NCBI GenBank assembly: GCA_900466945.1
Contig: UBNV01000023.1
Span: forward strand, 1-64,000
DNA length: 64,000 nucleotides
DNA from: Hyphomicrobiales bacterium
Lineage (GTDB): Bacteria; Pseudomonadota; Alphaproteobacteria; Rhizobiales; Rhizobiaceae
Direction: 5' to 3'
The stretch's first letter is position 1. Every line of letters begins with the position of its first letter. The notes under the pieces are model-generated. The model saw nothing but the letters and a program-made list of their open reading frames with translations, was not told where the DNA came from and ran no database searches. A program made the translations under genes and the position numbers. Positions 1 to 9,757 of the stretch are shown here, piece by piece.

Positions 1-19
1 CGCTTCGATCGTCGAGTAA
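1..19 (+). CDS. tuf: Elongation factor Tu, last five codons only (partial)
   Basis: Positions 2-16 read Ala-Ser-Ile-Val-Glu followed by TAA at 17-19, the usual C-terminus of rhizobial EF-Tu. EF-Tu delivers aminoacyl-tRNA to the ribosome. A tuf gene directly before rpsJ is the common alphaproteobacterial arrangement, and the terminator just downstream fits the end of a str-type operon. Only five residues are visible, so the identification rests on these plus context. Confidence 0.75.
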
Positions 20-31
20 GTCACTGAATGA

Positions 32-71
32 GCGGCCTCGGGCGACGCGCCCGGGGCCGCCTTTTCGTTTT
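32..71 (+). terminator. Rho-independent terminator after tuf
   Basis: A 12-bp stem (32-43 with 49-60, one G-T pair) closes on a 5-base loop and is followed by a T-rich tail at 62-71. It sits 12 bases after the tuf stop codon and separates tuf from the S10 cluster. Confidence 0.85.
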
Positions 72-397
72 GGTCTGCCGGCTGGCGCAAGCCAGTCATG
101 CAGACAGCGCGCATGTCGCCAATTCGTCCACGCGGGCGCATTGACGAAAGGCCGATTGCGGTGTATGTCGCCGGCCACGATCAGAATCGAACGGTGATTT
201 GCATCGGGCGGTTTTAAGCGCTGCAGTTTCAAGGCCTGGTGACGGGTCGAGTTCGGCAGGGCTCCTTATGACTATAAAGAGTGACAGTGGTGCCCCGCGG
301 TGCCCCTGTGATTTTTGAAAATTTGGGGCCGGCCAGTCATGGTAATTCACTGTCTCTGCGTATGCGGGACGCAAGAAAAGAAACAAGGACAAGTCGA
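72..397 (+). other. Long leader region before rpsJ, no convincing gene
   Basis: These 326 bases lie between the tuf terminator and rpsJ. They should contain the promoter and leader of the S10 operon. A TATAAA at 273-278 is a possible -10 but has no good -35. The reading frames here look non-coding. In enterobacteria L4 controls this operon through the rpsJ leader; I cannot identify an equivalent structure by eye. Confidence 0.5.
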
Positions 398-706
398 ATG
401 AACGGCCAGAATATCCGCATCCGCCTCAAGGCGTTTGATCACCGGGTTCTCGATGCCTCCACGCGCGAGATCGTGCAGACGGCAAAGCGCACCGGTGCAA
501 GCGTTCGCGGCCCGGTACCGCTCCCGACACGCATTGAAAAATTTACCGTTAACCGTTCGCCTCACGTCGACAAGAAGAGCCGCGAACAGTTCGAAATGCG
601 CACGCATAAGCGTCTGCTCGACATCGTAGACCCGACCCCGCAGACCGTGGACGCGCTGATGAAGCTCGACCTGGCTGCCGGCGTGGACGTCGAGATCAAG
701 CTCTAA
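398..706 (+). CDS. rpsJ: 30S ribosomal protein S10
   Basis: S10 is a small-subunit head protein that also acts as NusE in antitermination. The 102-residue product starts [15 protein letters not shown] and contains the [20 protein letters not shown] region, typical of the family. The reading frame is open upstream, but the ATG at 398 is chosen because family members begin with this sequence and an AAGGAC lies about 8 bases before it. It is the first gene of the S10 cluster; the 173-base gap to rplC is unusually long for this operon. Confidence 0.98.
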   Translation: MNGQNIRIRLKAFDHRVLDASTREIVQTAKRTGASVRGPVPLPTRIEKFTVNRSPHVDKKSREQFEMRTHKRLLDIVDPTPQTVDALMKLDLAAGVDVEIKL

Positions 707-879
707 AAAGGAATTCCGGCGAGAGCCGTAATAACAAGGAAGGTACGTGGCAAGACCTGCCAACGACTTCTCGAAACGGGAAACCCGATGGTTCGGAAGG
801 GCCTGAGTGGAATCCTTAAACAAAGAGGAAAGGTCAGGATCGCGAGATCCCGTCCGCGACTCTCAAGAGGAATGAACCA
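707..879 (+). other. Structured 173-base spacer between rpsJ and rplC
   Basis: No gene is visible. The spacer contains short self-complementary stretches, for example GGGAAACCC and GGATC-gcga-GATCC near 837-853. It may be a leader for translational control of rplC and downstream genes, but this is inference. Confidence 0.4.
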
Positions 880-1518
880 ATGCGTTCAGGTGTGATTGCA
901 CAGAAAGTGGGAATGACCCGCGTCTATAACGACGCCGGCGAACATATCCCGGTAACAGTTCTGCGTCTGGATAACGTACAGGTCGTAGCGCAGCGTACGG
1001 CCGACAAGAACGGCTATGTCGCGCTTCAGCTCGGTGCCGGTACGTCGAAGGTCAAGAACACGTCGAAGGGCCTTCGCGGTCACTTCGCCGCAGCGAGCGT
1101 TGAGCCCAAGGCCAAGCTCGTCGAATTCCGCGTCTCCGAAGACAACCTCATCGATGTCGGCGCACAGCTGACCGCGAGCCATTTTGAAGCCGGCCAGCTG
1201 GTCGACGTCACGGGCACGACGATCGGTAAGGGTTTTGCCGGTGCCATGAAGCGCCACAACTTCGGTGGTCTTCGTGCGACCCACGGTGTTTCCGTTTCGC
1301 ACCGCTCGCATGGTTCGACCGGTTCGAACCAGGATCCGGGCAAGGTCTGGAAGGGCAAGCGCATGGCTGGTCACATGGGCCAGACGCGCGTCACCACCCA
1401 GAACCTCGAAGTCGTTTCGACCGATGAAGATCGTGGTCTCATCCTTGTGAAGGGCGCCGTTCCCGGTTCCAAGGGTTCCTGGATCATCGTCCGCGACGCC
1501 GTCAAGTCGGCGAAGTAA
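880..1518 (+). CDS. rplC: 50S ribosomal protein L3
   Basis: L3 binds 23S rRNA early in assembly and sits near the peptidyl transferase centre. The 212-residue protein starts [16 protein letters not shown] and carries the conserved central loop with [20 protein letters not shown] around residues 132-151, including the Gln methylated in many bacteria. An AAGAGG lies upstream of the ATG. It is followed after 13 bases by rplD. Confidence 0.98.
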   Translation: MRSGVIAQKVGMTRVYNDAGEHIPVTVLRLDNVQVVAQRTADKNGYVALQLGAGTSKVKNTSKGLRGHFAAASVEPKAKLVEFRVSEDNLIDVGAQLTASHFEAGQLVDVTGTTIGKGFAGAMKRHNFGGLRATHGVSVSHRSHGSTGSNQDPGKVWKGKRMAGHMGQTRVTTQNLEVVSTDEDRGLILVKGAVPGSKGSWIIVRDAVKSAK

Positions 1519-1531
1519 GGGAGCCAAGCAC

Positions 1532-2152
1532 ATGGAATTTAACGTCAAGACCCTCGAGGGCAAAGACGCCGGCAAGCTTTCTCTGTCGGACGAAATCTTC
1601 GGTCTGGATCCCCGCGAAGATCTGATCGCGCGCATGATCCGCTACCAGCTGGCCAAGAAGCGCCAGGGTACGCACAAGACCAAGGGCCGTTCGGAAGTTT
1701 CCCGCACCGGCTCCAAGATGTACAAGCAGAAGGGCACCGGTCGTGCTCGTCACCATTCGGCCCGCGCTCCGCAGTTCCGCGGCGGTGGTAAGGCTCATGG
1801 CCCGGTTGTTCGCAGCCACGCCCATGACCTGCCGAAGAAGGTTCGTGCGCTCGCTCTGCGTCACGCCCTCTCTGCCAAGATGAAGTCGGAAGACGTGATC
1901 ATCGTCGACAACCTGGTGGCTGCTGAAGCCAAGACCAAGCTGCTCGTCGGTACTTTCGCCTCGCTCGGCCTGACCAACGCTCTCGTCATCGGCGGTGCCG
2001 AAATCGACAGCAACTTCAAGCTCGCGGCTTCGAACATCCCGAACATCGATGTTCTGCCGGTTCAGGGCATCAACGTTTATGACATCCTGCGCCGCGGCAA
2101 GCTCGTCCTGTCGAAGGCTGCTGTGGAAGCTCTGGAGGAGCGGTTCAAATGA
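1532..2152 (+). CDS. rplD: 50S ribosomal protein L4
   Basis: L4 is a primary 23S rRNA binder with an extended loop lining the exit tunnel; in several bacteria it also represses its own operon. The 206-residue protein contains the loop motif [19 protein letters not shown] around residues 69-87. AGGGAG precedes the ATG. Its stop codon overlaps the rplW start by four bases, indicating translational coupling. Confidence 0.98.
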   Translation: MEFNVKTLEGKDAGKLSLSDEIFGLDPREDLIARMIRYQLAKKRQGTHKTKGRSEVSRTGSKMYKQKGTGRARHHSARAPQFRGGGKAHGPVVRSHAHDLPKKVRALALRHALSAKMKSEDVIIVDNLVAAEAKTKLLVGTFASLGLTNALVIGGAEIDSNFKLAASNIPNIDVLPVQGINVYDILRRGKLVLSKAAVEALEERFK

Positions 2153-2442
2153 CGGATCTTCGCCACTACGACGTGATCGTATCTCCGTCGATCACGGAAA
2201 AGTCGACCATGGTGTCTGAGCACAACCAGGTTGTCTTCAACGTCGCCAAGGGTGCAAGCAAGCCGGAAATCAAGGCTGCTGTGGAAGCCCTCTTCGGCGT
2301 CAAGGTCACTGCCGTCAACACGCTCGTCCGCAAGGGCAAGACCAAGCGTTTCCGCGGCTTCGCCGGCAAGCAGAAGGACGTCAAGAAGGCCGTCGTGACG
2401 CTCGCCGAAGGTCAGTCCATCGACGTGTCGACGGGCGTCTGA
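2149..2442 (+). CDS. rplW: 50S ribosomal protein L23
   Basis: L23 lies at the tunnel exit and is the docking point for trigger factor and SRP. The 97-residue product starts [19 protein letters not shown], a typical alphaproteobacterial L23 N-terminus. The ATG overlaps the rplD stop (ATGA) and has GAGGAG within the end of rplD. Confidence 0.98.
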   Translation: MTDLRHYDVIVSPSITEKSTMVSEHNQVVFNVAKGASKPEIKAAVEALFGVKVTAVNTLVRKGKTKRFRGFAGKQKDVKKAVVTLAEGQSIDVSTGV

Positions 2443-2459
2443 GGTAGGGAACAAGAACA

Positions 2460-3296
2460 ATGGCATTGAAAAGCTACAATCCGACGACCCCCAGCCAGCG
2501 TCAGCTGGTCATCGTCGACCGTTCGGGCCTCTGGAAGGGCAAGCCGGTCAAGGCGCTGACGGAAGGTCTCTCCAAGAGCGGTGGCCGTAACAACTACGGT
2601 CGCATCACCGCTCGCTTCATCGGTGGTGGTCACAAGCGCACCTATCGTCTGGTTGACTTCAAGCGTCGCAAGTTCGACGTCGAAGGAACCGTCGAGCGCC
2701 TGGAATACGACCCGAACCGTTCGGCCTTCATCGCCCTCATCAACTATGCTGATGGCGAGCAGGCCTACATCCTGGCACCGCAGCGCATCGCTGCCGGCGA
2801 CAAGGTCATCGCGTCTGAAAAGGCCGTTGACGTGAAGCCCGGCAACACCATGCCGCTGCAGTATATCCCGGTCGGTTCGATCATCCACAACGTCGAGATG
2901 AAGCCCGGCAAGGGCGGTCAGATCGCACGTTCGGCTGGCACCTATGTCCAGCTCGTTGGTCGCGATGCCGGCATGGCGATCCTGCGCCTGAACTCGGGTG
3001 AACAGCGTCTCGTCCCGGGCTCCTGCCTCGCCACGATCGGCGCGGTTTCCAACCCGGACCACGGCAACACCAACGACGGCAAGGCCGGTCGTACCCGTTG
3101 GCGCGGCAAGACCCCGCATAACCGCGGTGTCGTCATGAACCCCGTCGACCACCCGCACGGTGGTGGTGAAGGTCGTACGTCCGGTGGTCGCCACCCGGTT
3201 TCCCCGTGGGGCAAGCCGACCAAGGGCAAGCGGACTCGCTCGAACAAGTCGACCGACAAGTTCATCATGCGTTCGCGCCACCTGAAGAAGAAGTAA
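2460..3296 (+). CDS. rplB: 50S ribosomal protein L2
   Basis: L2 is required for subunit association and peptidyl transferase function. The 278-residue protein has the RNA-binding region and the C-terminal signature [15 protein letters not shown] around residues 226-240, including the conserved His. It follows rplW after 17 bases. Confidence 0.98.
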   Translation: MALKSYNPTTPSQRQLVIVDRSGLWKGKPVKALTEGLSKSGGRNNYGRITARFIGGGHKRTYRLVDFKRRKFDVEGTVERLEYDPNRSAFIALINYADGEQAYILAPQRIAAGDKVIASEKAVDVKPGNTMPLQYIPVGSIIHNVEMKPGKGGQIARSAGTYVQLVGRDAGMAILRLNSGEQRLVPGSCLATIGAVSNPDHGNTNDGKAGRTRWRGKTPHNRGVVMNPVDHPHGGGEGRTSGGRHPVSPWGKPTKGKRTRSNKSTDKFIMRSRHLKKK

Positions 3297-3311
3297 GAGA
3301 GGTAGTCAGAA

Positions 3312-3590
3312 ATGGCTCGTTCAGTATGGAAAGGCCCGTTCGTCGACGGCTATCTTCTCAAGAAGGCTGAGAAGGTTCGCGAGACCGGCCGCAATGAAGT
3401 GATTAAGATGTGGAGCCGTCGCTCCACCATCCTGCCGCAGTTCGTAGGTCTCACCTTCGGCGTATACAACGGCAGCAAGCATGTGCCCGTCTCTGTCAAC
3501 GAAGACATGGTCGGCCACAAGTTCGGTGAATTCGCTCCCACCCGGACCTATTACGGTCACGGTGCGGACAAGAAGGCGAAGAGGAAGTAA
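3312..3590 (+). CDS. rpsS: 30S ribosomal protein S19
   Basis: S19 forms a complex with S13 in the 30S head. The 92-residue product starts [16 protein letters not shown] and has the [21 protein letters not shown]-terminus typical of the family. It lies 15 bases after rplB with a GAGG-type ribosome site. Confidence 0.98.
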   Translation: MARSVWKGPFVDGYLLKKAEKVRETGRNEVIKMWSRRSTILPQFVGLTFGVYNGSKHVPVSVNEDMVGHKFGEFAPTRTYYGHGADKKAKRK

Positions 3591-3592
3591 CG

Positions 3593-3982
3593 ATGGGCAA
3601 GGCAAAAACCGAACGCCGGCTCAAGGACAACGAAGCGCAGGCAGTCGCCCGCACGATCCGCGTCAGCCCCCAGAAGCTCAACCTGGTCGCCGCGCTCATC
3701 CGCGGCAAGAAGGTCGAGCGCGCTCTCGCTGAGCTGGAATTCTCCCGCAAGCGTATCGCTGGCACCGTTCGCAAGACGCTCGAGTCTGCGATCGCCAACG
3801 CCGAAAACAACCATGATCTCGACGTCGACCAGCTGGTTGTCGCCGAGGCCTATGTTGGCAAGTCGATCACCATGAAGCGTTTCCACGCTCGTGGCCGCGG
3901 CCGCGCATCGCGCATCGAAAAGCCGTTCTCGCACCTGACCATCGTTGTGCGTGAAGTCGAAGCCAAAGGGGAGGCCGCATAA
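3593..3982 (+). CDS. rplV: 50S ribosomal protein L22
   Basis: L22 binds all 23S domains and its beta-hairpin lines the exit tunnel. The 129-residue protein has [20 protein letters not shown] near residues 19-38 and the hairpin [20 protein letters not shown] near residues 97-116. It starts two bases after the rpsS stop, and its TAA shares one base with the rpsC ATG. Confidence 0.98.
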   Translation: MGKAKTERRLKDNEAQAVARTIRVSPQKLNLVAALIRGKKVERALAELEFSRKRIAGTVRKTLESAIANAENNHDLDVDQLVVAEAYVGKSITMKRFHARGRGRASRIEKPFSHLTIVVREVEAKGEAA

Positions 3983-4716
3983 TGGGTCAGAAAATCAATC
4001 CGATTGGCTTCCGTCTCGGAATCAATCGCACCTGGGATAGCCGCTGGTTCGCCGACAACGCCGAATACGGCAAGCTGCTCCACGAAGACCTGAAGATCCG
4101 CAAGTATCTGATGGACGAGCTGAAGCAGGCCGGCATCGCCAAGGTCGTCATCGAGCGTCCGCACAAGAAATGCCGCGTCACGATCCACTCGGCTCGCCCG
4201 GGTCTGATCATCGGCAAGAAGGGTGCAGACATCGAGAAGCTTCGCAAGAAGATCTCGACGATGACGAACTCGGAAACGCACCTCAACATCGTTGAAGTGC
4301 GCAAGCCGGAAATCGACGCAACGCTGGTTGCTCAGTCGATCACCCAGCAGCTCGAGCGCCGTATCGCATTCCGTCGCGCCATGAAGCGCGCCGTTCAGTC
4401 AGCCATGCGTCTCGGTGCCGAAGGCATCAAGATCACCTGCGCCGGCCGTCTCGGTGGTGCCGAAATCGCGCGTACCGAATGGTACCGTGAAGGCCGCGTT
4501 CCGCTCCACACCCTGCGCGCAGACATCGACTACGGCACGTCCGAAGCGGCAACTGCCTACGGCATTTGCGGCGTCAAGGTCTGGATCTTCAAGGGCGAAA
4601 TCCTTGAGCATGATCCGATGGCGTCCGAACGTCGTCAGCTCGAGGGCGATGCCCAGGGTCCGGCAAGCCGGGGTGACCGCGGTGATCGTGGCGACCGTCG
4701 CCGCGAGAACGCTTGA
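3982..4716 (+). CDS. rpsC: 30S ribosomal protein S3
   Basis: S3 forms part of the mRNA entry tunnel and helicase. The 244-residue protein starts [14 protein letters not shown], has the KH-domain GXXG region [15 protein letters not shown] near residues 73-87, and ends in a Gly-Asp-Arg-rich tail typical of alphaproteobacterial S3. It overlaps rplV by one base. Confidence 0.98.
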   Translation: MGQKINPIGFRLGINRTWDSRWFADNAEYGKLLHEDLKIRKYLMDELKQAGIAKVVIERPHKKCRVTIHSARPGLIIGKKGADIEKLRKKISTMTNSETHLNIVEVRKPEIDATLVAQSITQQLERRIAFRRAMKRAVQSAMRLGAEGIKITCAGRLGGAEIARTEWYREGRVPLHTLRADIDYGTSEAATAYGICGVKVWIFKGEILEHDPMASERRQLEGDAQGPASRGDRGDRGDRRRENA

Positions 4717-4755
4717 TTGAACGCTGGCGAAAGATAAGCTCGGAGAAGTAAGAAA

Positions 4756-5169
4756 ATGTTGCAGCCAAAGCGTACAAAGTACCGCAAGCAATTCAAGGGC
4801 CGCATCAAGGGCGTCGCCAAGGGCGGTTTTGATCTGGCATTCGGTGAATTCGGCCTGAAGGCTCTGGAACCGAACCGCGTGAACGCTCGCGAAATTGAAG
4901 CCGCCCGTCGTGCGATCACCCGCTACATGAAGCGTGCTGGTCGCGTGTGGATCCGCGTATTCCCTGACGTTCCGGTCACGGCAAAGCCGACCGAAGTTCG
5001 TATGGGTAAGGGTAAGGGTTCGGTCGAATACTGGGCATGCAAGGTCAAGCCCGGCCGTATCATGTTCGAGATCGACGGCGTTTCGGAAGAGATCGCGCGC
5101 GAGGCACTTCGCCTCGGTTCCGCCAAGCTCTCTGTCACGACGCGCTTCGTACAGCGCATTGCAGAGTGA
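4756..5169 (+). CDS. rplP: 50S ribosomal protein L16
   Basis: L16 contacts the acceptor and elbow of A- and P-site tRNA. The 137-residue product starts [16 protein letters not shown] and contains [19 protein letters not shown] near residues 81-99, the classic L16 signature. A 39-base gap follows rpsC. Confidence 0.98.
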   Translation: MLQPKRTKYRKQFKGRIKGVAKGGFDLAFGEFGLKALEPNRVNAREIEAARRAITRYMKRAGRVWIRVFPDVPVTAKPTEVRMGKGKGSVEYWACKVKPGRIMFEIDGVSEEIAREALRLGSAKLSVTTRFVQRIAE

Positions 5170-5180
5170 GGATCAAGTCG

Positions 5181-5381
5181 ATGAAAGCCGCAGACGTACG
5201 CGCCATGAGCGCTGACCAGCTGAACGACGAGCTTGCGAAGCTGAAGAAGGAGCAGTTCAACCTGCGCTTCCAGAAGGCCACCGGCCAGCTCGAGAAGTCT
5301 TCCCGTATTCAGGAAGTCCGTCGTGACATCGCACGCGTGAAAACCATTGCCCGCCAGAAGGCGGCAGAAGCCAAGGCCTAA
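5181..5381 (+). CDS. rpmC: 50S ribosomal protein L29
   Basis: L29 is a small helical protein by the tunnel exit, next to L23. The 66-residue product starts [20 protein letters not shown] and contains [17 protein letters not shown]. The frame is open further upstream into rplP, but the ATG at 5181 gives the family length and has GAGGAT before it. Confidence 0.97.
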   Translation: MKAADVRAMSADQLNDELAKLKKEQFNLRFQKATGQLEKSSRIQEVRRDIARVKTIARQKAAEAKA

Positions 5382-5393
5382 GGACCGAGAAAT

Positions 5394-5630
5394 ATGCCGA
5401 AACGCATTCTGCAGGGCGTAGTTGTCAGCGATAAGAACGACAAGACCATCGTTGTTCGCGTTGAGCGTCGATTCGCCCACCCTTTGCTTCAGAAGACCGT
5501 TCGCCGGTCCAAGAAGTACAAGGCTCATGACGAAAACAATCAGTTCAAGACCGGTGATGTCGTTTCCATCCAGGAATGCGCCCCGATCTCCAAGGACAAG
5601 TGCTGGACGGTGATTGCCGCCCAGGCTTAA
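5394..5630 (+). CDS. rpsQ: 30S ribosomal protein S17
   Basis: S17 is a primary 16S rRNA binder with an OB fold. The 78-residue protein starts [20 protein letters not shown], and the KYKAHDENN region is conserved. AAGGACC precedes the ATG. It is the last gene before a break of 229 bases in the otherwise tight cluster. Confidence 0.98.
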   Translation: MPKRILQGVVVSDKNDKTIVVRVERRFAHPLLQKTVRRSKKYKAHDENNQFKTGDVVSIQECAPISKDKCWTVIAAQA

Positions 5631-5642
5631 TTTACGGACTTC

Positions 5643-5669
5643 CTGCGCAAGGGCTTGCACCTTGCGCAG
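5643..5669 (+). other. Perfect 10-bp inverted repeat after rpsQ
   Basis: CTGCGCAAGG at 5643-5652 is exactly complementary to CCTTGCGCAG at 5660-5669 with a 7-base loop. No T-run follows, so it is more likely an mRNA-stabilising or processing hairpin than an intrinsic terminator. Confidence 0.7.
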
Positions 5670-5697
5670 AAATCTGTATGAAGCAGACCACTGGCAG

Positions 5698-5724
5698 AGA
5701 ACGCTCGGAATCGGGCGTTCTTTT
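5698..5724 (+). terminator. Possible attenuator/terminator between rpsQ and rplN
   Basis: GAACGC at 5699-5704 pairs with GCGTTC at 5715-5720 and is followed directly by TTTT. Short stem, so readthrough is likely. It splits the ribosomal cluster into two transcriptional blocks. Confidence 0.5.
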
Positions 5725-5768
5725 GCTTTGAGCGCACGGAAGGTCCCTTATGGGAAACCACCCTGTAT

Positions 5769-5797
5769 TTGTCTTCCCGCGCACAATTGAAATTTAT
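5769..5797 (+). promoter_or_regulatory. Candidate promoter for the rplN-rplO block
   Basis: TTGTCT (5769-5774), a 17-base spacer and ATTTAT (5792-5797) resemble a housekeeping promoter, about 60 bases before the rplN ATG and after the possible terminator. The match is moderate. Confidence 0.3.
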
Positions 5798-5859
5798 CAT
5801 AAGCTTGGATAGGGGGCCTCGGCCCAACCGTTCGGGTTACAACAAGAAGGCGACCTGAC

Positions 5860-6228
5860 ATGATTCAGATGCAGACTAACCTCGACGTCGCGGATAATTC
5901 CGGCGCACGTCGTGTCATGTGCATCAAGGTGCTGGGCGGCTCCAAGCGCAAATACGCTTCCATCGGCGACATCATTGTCGTTTCGATCAAGGAAGCTATC
6001 CCGCGCGGCCGCGTGAAGAAGGGTGACGTGATGAAGGCGGTTGTCGTGCGCACCGCCAAGGACATCCGTCGCGCCGACGGCAGCGTCATTCGATTCGATA
6101 ACAACGCAGCCGTTCTTATCGACAACAAGAAAGAGCCGATCGGCACCCGTATCTTCGGACCGGTTCCGCGCGAACTTCGCGCCAAGAACCACATGAAGAT
6201 CATCTCGCTGGCTCCGGAAGTACTGTAA
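5860..6228 (+). CDS. rplN: 50S ribosomal protein L14
   Basis: L14 lies at the subunit interface and contacts 16S helix 14. The 122-residue protein starts [20 protein letters not shown] and has the [17 protein letters not shown]-terminus conserved in the family. It is first in the second ribosomal block, after a 229-base gap. The ribosome site is AAGAAGGCGACC. Confidence 0.98.
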   Translation: MIQMQTNLDVADNSGARRVMCIKVLGGSKRKYASIGDIIVVSIKEAIPRGRVKKGDVMKAVVVRTAKDIRRADGSVIRFDNNAAVLIDNKKEPIGTRIFGPVPRELRAKNHMKIISLAPEVL

Positions 6229-6242
6229 GGGAGCGACGAGCG

Positions 6243-6551
6243 ATGAACAAGATTCGTAAGGGCGACAAGGTCGTCGTACTCGCTGGCAAGGACAAGGGCC
6301 GCTCGGGCGAAGTCCTCCAGGTCATGCCGAAGGAAGACCGTGCGGTCGTCCGTGGCATCAATGTCGTCAAGCGCCACCAGCGCCAGACGCAGACCGCGGA
6401 AGCCGGTATCATCAGCAAGGAAGCTTCGATCCATCTGTCGAACATTGCGATCGTCGACAAGGACGGCAAGCCGACCCGCGTTGGCTTTGCAGTCGTTGAC
6501 GGCAAGAAGGTTCGTGTGGCCAAGCGTTCGGGAGAAGTGATCGATGGCTGA
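6243..6551 (+). CDS. rplX: 50S ribosomal protein L24
   Basis: L24 initiates 50S assembly. The 102-residue protein starts [20 protein letters not shown], the KOW motif. Its 3' end overlaps the rplE start by eight bases, so the two are translationally coupled. Confidence 0.98.
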   Translation: MNKIRKGDKVVVLAGKDKGRSGEVLQVMPKEDRAVVRGINVVKRHQRQTQTAEAGIISKEASIHLSNIAIVDKDGKPTRVGFAVVDGKKVRVAKRSGEVIDG

Positions 6552-7101
6552 GTCCAAGTATGAGCCGCGGCTCAAGGCTGACTATGTAAACCGCATCCGC
6601 AAGGCGCTCCAGGAGCAGTTCTCCTACGCCAACGAGATGCAGATCCCGAAGCTCGACAAGATCGTCATCAACATGGGCGTGGGCGAGGCAACTGCCGACT
6701 CCAAGAAGCCCACCGTTGCTGCCGCTGACCTTGCTGCGATTGCTGGCCAGAAGCCGGTCATCACCAAGGCCCGCAACTCGATCGCTGGCTTCAAGGTCCG
6801 CGAAAACATGCCGATCGGCGCAAAGGTCACCCTGCGCGGCGCCCGCATGTATGAGTTCCTGGACCGCCTGGTCTACATCGCGCTTCCGCGCGTACGAGAT
6901 TTTCGCGGCCTGAACCCGAAGTCCTTCGACGGCCGTGGCAACTTCGCCATGGGCATCAAGGAGCACATTGTGTTCCCGGAGATCAACTACGACAAGGTTG
7001 ATCAGATGTGGGGCATGGACATCATCGTTTGCACGACGGCGACCAACGACGACGAAGCTCGGGCTCTTCTGAAAGAGTTCAACTTCCCGTTCCGTCAGTA
7101 A
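6544..7101 (+). CDS. rplE: 50S ribosomal protein L5
   Basis: L5 binds 5S rRNA in the central protuberance. The 185-residue product has the conserved [13 protein letters not shown] near residues 38-50 and [16 protein letters not shown] near residues 138-153. A GGGAGAAG ribosome site lies inside rplX. Confidence 0.98.
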   Translation: MAESKYEPRLKADYVNRIRKALQEQFSYANEMQIPKLDKIVINMGVGEATADSKKPTVAAADLAAIAGQKPVITKARNSIAGFKVRENMPIGAKVTLRGARMYEFLDRLVYIALPRVRDFRGLNPKSFDGRGNFAMGIKEHIVFPEINYDKVDQMWGMDIIVCTTATNDDEARALLKEFNFPFRQ

Positions 7102-7134
7102 CCGTAACGACGAGCGTAGAAGAGGAACTTCCAT

Positions 7135-7440
7135 ATGGCGAAGACAAGCGCAGTTGAAAAGAACAAGCGCCGCCGCAAGATCGTCGCAAGCCAGGCCGCC
7201 AAGCGTGCCGGTCTGAAGGCGATCATCATGAACCAGTCTCTTTCGATTGAAGAGCGGTTCAAGGCCACCCTGAAGCTGGCAGAACTGCCGCGCGATGGCT
7301 CCAAGACCCGTATTCGCAACCGTTGCGAAGTCACCGGTCGTCCGCGTGCATTCTATCGCAAGCTTGGAATGTCGCGTATCGCGCTTCGCGAGCTTGGCAA
7401 CACCGGCAAGGTGCCGGGCGTTGTGAAGTCGAGCTGGTAA
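7135..7440 (+). CDS. rpsN: 30S ribosomal protein S14, zinc-free type
   Basis: S14 is a late-assembling head protein. The 101-residue length and the lack of paired CXXC motifs identify the long zinc-independent form. [20 protein letters not shown] near residues 63-82 is the family signature. AGAGGAA precedes the ATG. Confidence 0.98.
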   Translation: MAKTSAVEKNKRRRKIVASQAAKRAGLKAIIMNQSLSIEERFKATLKLAELPRDGSKTRIRNRCEVTGRPRAFYRKLGMSRIALRELGNTGKVPGVVKSSW

Positions 7441-7452
7441 GGAGACGGCAAT

Positions 7453-7851
7453 ATGACGATGACTGATCCGTTGGGCGATATGCTCACCCGTATCCGGAAT
7501 GGCGCCGCTCGCCGCAAGAGCTCCGTCTCCACTCCGGCTTCCAATCTCCGTGCCCGCGTTCTCGACGTTCTGCAGGCCGAAGGTTACATCCGTGGCTACA
7601 GCCAGACCGACTACGGCAACGGCAAGTCCGAAATCACGATCGAACTGAAGTACTACGAAGGTGCTTCGGTCATTCGCGAAATCGGCCGTGTCTCCAAGCC
7701 GGGCCGCCGGGTTTATGTCTCGGTCAAGTCCATCCCGCAGGTCGCGAACGGCCTCGGCATCACCATCCTTTCGACTCCGAAGGGTGTGATGGCCGATCAC
7801 CAGGCTCGCGAACAGAACGTTGGTGGTGAGGTACTCTGCTCCGTCTTCTAA
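7453..7851 (+). CDS. rpsH: 30S ribosomal protein S8
   Basis: S8 binds the central domain of 16S rRNA and in E. coli represses the spc operon. The 132-residue protein has [15 protein letters not shown] at its N-terminus and GGEVLCSVF at its end, both typical. Two in-frame ATGs (7453 and 7459) are possible; AAGGAG at 7439-7444 favours 7453. Confidence 0.97.
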   Translation: MTMTDPLGDMLTRIRNGAARRKSSVSTPASNLRARVLDVLQAEGYIRGYSQTDYGNGKSEITIELKYYEGASVIREIGRVSKPGRRVYVSVKSIPQVANGLGITILSTPKGVMADHQAREQNVGGEVLCSVF

Positions 7852-7894
7852 GACGGGCAGGGGATCTCCATAGCGAACAGACAGGATAAAAACT

Positions 7895-8428
7895 ATGTCT
7901 CGTATCGGTAAGAAGCCCGTTCCGGTTCCGGCTGGTGTGACCGCCTCTGTCGAAGGCCAGAAGGTCTCCGTCAAGGGCCCGAAGGGTGAACTTTTCTTCG
8001 TCGCAAACGACGAAATCTCCGTGAAGCTCGAAGACAACGCCGTTGTCGTACAGCCGATCAACGACTCCAAGGATGCGCGTTCTAAGTGGGGCATGTCCCG
8101 CACGATGATCGAAAACATCCTGAAGGGTGTGAAGGACGGTTACGAGCGCAAGCTCGAAATCAACGGCGTTGGTTACCGTGCGTCGCTCCAGGGCAAGAAC
8201 CTGCAGCTCGCGCTCGGCTTCAGCCATGACGTCGTCTACGAGCCGCCGGTCGGCATCTCTATCGCTGTTCCGAAGCCGACCGAAATCATCGTGTCCGGCA
8301 TCAACAAGCAGCAGGTCGGCCAGGTCGCCGCCGAGATCCGCGAATATCGCGGTCCGGAGCCCTATAAGGGCAAGGGCGTCAAGTATGCCGAAGAGCGGAT
8401 CGTCCGCAAAGAAGGCAAGAAGAAGTAA
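7895..8428 (+). CDS. rplF: 50S ribosomal protein L6
   Basis: L6 sits near the GTPase centre. The 177-residue protein starts [15 protein letters not shown], has two repeated domains, and ends with [20 protein letters not shown] before KK. A 43-base gap with GACAGGAT precedes the ATG. Confidence 0.98.
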   Translation: MSRIGKKPVPVPAGVTASVEGQKVSVKGPKGELFFVANDEISVKLEDNAVVVQPINDSKDARSKWGMSRTMIENILKGVKDGYERKLEINGVGYRASLQGKNLQLALGFSHDVVYEPPVGISIAVPKPTEIIVSGINKQQVGQVAAEIREYRGPEPYKGKGVKYAEERIVRKEGKKK

Positions 8429-8440
8429 GGATCGCGCGAA

Positions 8441-8803
8441 ATGGCAAGCAGAAAAGAAGCACTTGTTCGCCGTGCGAACCGCGTACGGCGTCAGATCAAG
8501 GCGGTGGCAAATGGCCGTCCGCGTCTGTCGGTACATCGCTCTTCGAAGAACATCTACGCTCAGATCATCGACGACGTCGCTGGCAAGACCCTCGCGGCTG
8601 CTTCGACCCTCGATGGTGGCCTGAAGGCCGAACTCAAGACCGGCGCCGACATCGCAGCAGCAGCTGCCGTTGGCAAGCTGGTTGCCGAGCGCGCCAGCAA
8701 GGCGGGCGTGAAGGAAGTGGTCTTCGACCGCGGCGCCTTCATCTATCATGGCCGCATCAAGGCCCTGGCAGAAGCTGCCCGCGAAGGCGGCCTGACCTTC
8801 TGA
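8441..8803 (+). CDS. rplR: 50S ribosomal protein L18
   Basis: L18 binds 5S rRNA with L5. The 120-residue protein contains [20 protein letters not shown] near residues 26-45 and [20 protein letters not shown] near residues 95-114, both standard. AAGGAT precedes the ATG. A 144-base spacer with hairpins follows before rpsE. Confidence 0.98.
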   Translation: MASRKEALVRRANRVRRQIKAVANGRPRLSVHRSSKNIYAQIIDDVAGKTLAAASTLDGGLKAELKTGADIAAAAAVGKLVAERASKAGVKEVVFDRGAFIYHGRIKALAEAAREGGLTF

Positions 8804-8814
8804 TTTGAGAGTTT

Positions 8815-8898
8815 CCACCCGGACTTGCGTCCGGGTGGATTTCCGGCTTTAAGCCGGTCACACCGGATTCCACCTTGACCCGACAGGGCAGGGTGGAA
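8815..8898 (+). other. Three consecutive inverted repeats between rplR and rpsE
   Basis: A perfect 10-bp stem (8815-8824 with 8829-8838), a 7-bp stem (8843-8849 with 8851-8857; loop relaxes to about 5 bases) and a third pairing of TTCCACC (8868-8874) with GGTGGAA (8892-8898). The first and third stems share CCACC/GGTGG segments, so alternative pairings are possible. No U-run follows. Confidence 0.7.
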
Positions 8899-8947
8899 CT
8901 TTGCGTAATCTGCCGATTGCACCCGGAAAAGAAAAAGGAAAAGGACA

Positions 8948-9517
8948 ATGGCACAAGAAAAGCGTGGTTCGCGGGATGACCGTCAGAACCGTGAAGAGCG
9001 CGATAGCGAATTTGTCGACAAGCTGGTCGCCATCAACCGCGTCGCCAAGGTAGTTAAGGGCGGCCGTCGCTTCGGCTTCGCAGCCCTCGTCGTCGTCGGC
9101 GACCAGAAGGGCCGCGTTGGCTTCGGCCATGGCAAGGCACGTGAAGTGCCGGAAGCCATCCGCAAGGCCACTGAAGCCGCCAAGCGCGAACTGATTTTCG
9201 TTCCCCTGCGTGATGGCCGCACTCTGCATCACGACGTCAACGGCCGTCATGGCGCCGGCAAGGTTCTGCTGCGCTCCGCCAAGGCTGGTACCGGCATCAT
9301 CGCTGGTGGTCCGATGCGCGCCGTTTTCGAAACGCTCGGCATGTCGGACGTCGTCGCCAAGTCGACCGGTTCGTCGAACCCTTACAACATGGTTCGCGCA
9401 ACCTTCGACGCCCTGAAGGCTCAGGTGCATCCGAAGGATGTGGCAGCACAGCGCGGCTTGAAATATGCCACGCTCCAGGCTCGCCGCGCTGCCTCCGGCA
9501 ACGCAGCTGAAGAATAA
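8948..9517 (+). CDS. rpsE: 30S ribosomal protein S5
   Basis: S5 acts in decoding accuracy and mRNA entry. The 189-residue protein has [18 protein letters not shown] near residues 36-53 and [19 protein letters not shown] near residues 61-79, the family signature. AAAAGGAAAAGGAC precedes the ATG. Confidence 0.98.
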   Translation: MAQEKRGSRDDRQNREERDSEFVDKLVAINRVAKVVKGGRRFGFAALVVVGDQKGRVGFGHGKAREVPEAIRKATEAAKRELIFVPLRDGRTLHHDVNGRHGAGKVLLRSAKAGTGIIAGGPMRAVFETLGMSDVVAKSTGSSNPYNMVRATFDALKAQVHPKDVAAQRGLKYATLQARRAASGNAAEE

Positions 9518-9531
9518 GAGGAGTCTGATCC

Positions 9532-9741
9532 ATGGCCAAGGCTACGAAGAAGACTGAAGCAAAGACGATCACGGTCGAACAGATCGGCTCGCCTATTCGC
9601 CGTCCGGCTGTCCAGCGCGCTACGCTGGTTGGTCTGGGCCTCAACAAGATGCACCGGGTCCGCACCCTGGAAGATACGCCTTCCGTTCGTGGCATGATCC
9701 GTGCTGTCCAGCATCTCGTTCGCGTCGTCGACGAGAAGTGA
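9532..9741 (+). CDS. rpmD: 50S ribosomal protein L30
   Basis: L30 is a small peripheral 50S protein absent from some lineages. The 69-residue product carries [19 protein letters not shown] and [20 protein letters not shown], matching the family. AGAGGAG lies before the ATG, and rplO follows after 16 bases. Confidence 0.98.
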   Translation: MAKATKKTEAKTITVEQIGSPIRRPAVQRATLVGLGLNKMHRVRTLEDTPSVRGMIRAVQHLVRVVDEK

Positions 9742-9757
9742 GACGGGGGAAGTCATC

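Noticed and set aside
96-392. A 98-codon minus-strand frame before rpsJ
   Set aside because: It lies in the S10 operon leader, opposite to transcription, with no ribosome site or family resemblance.
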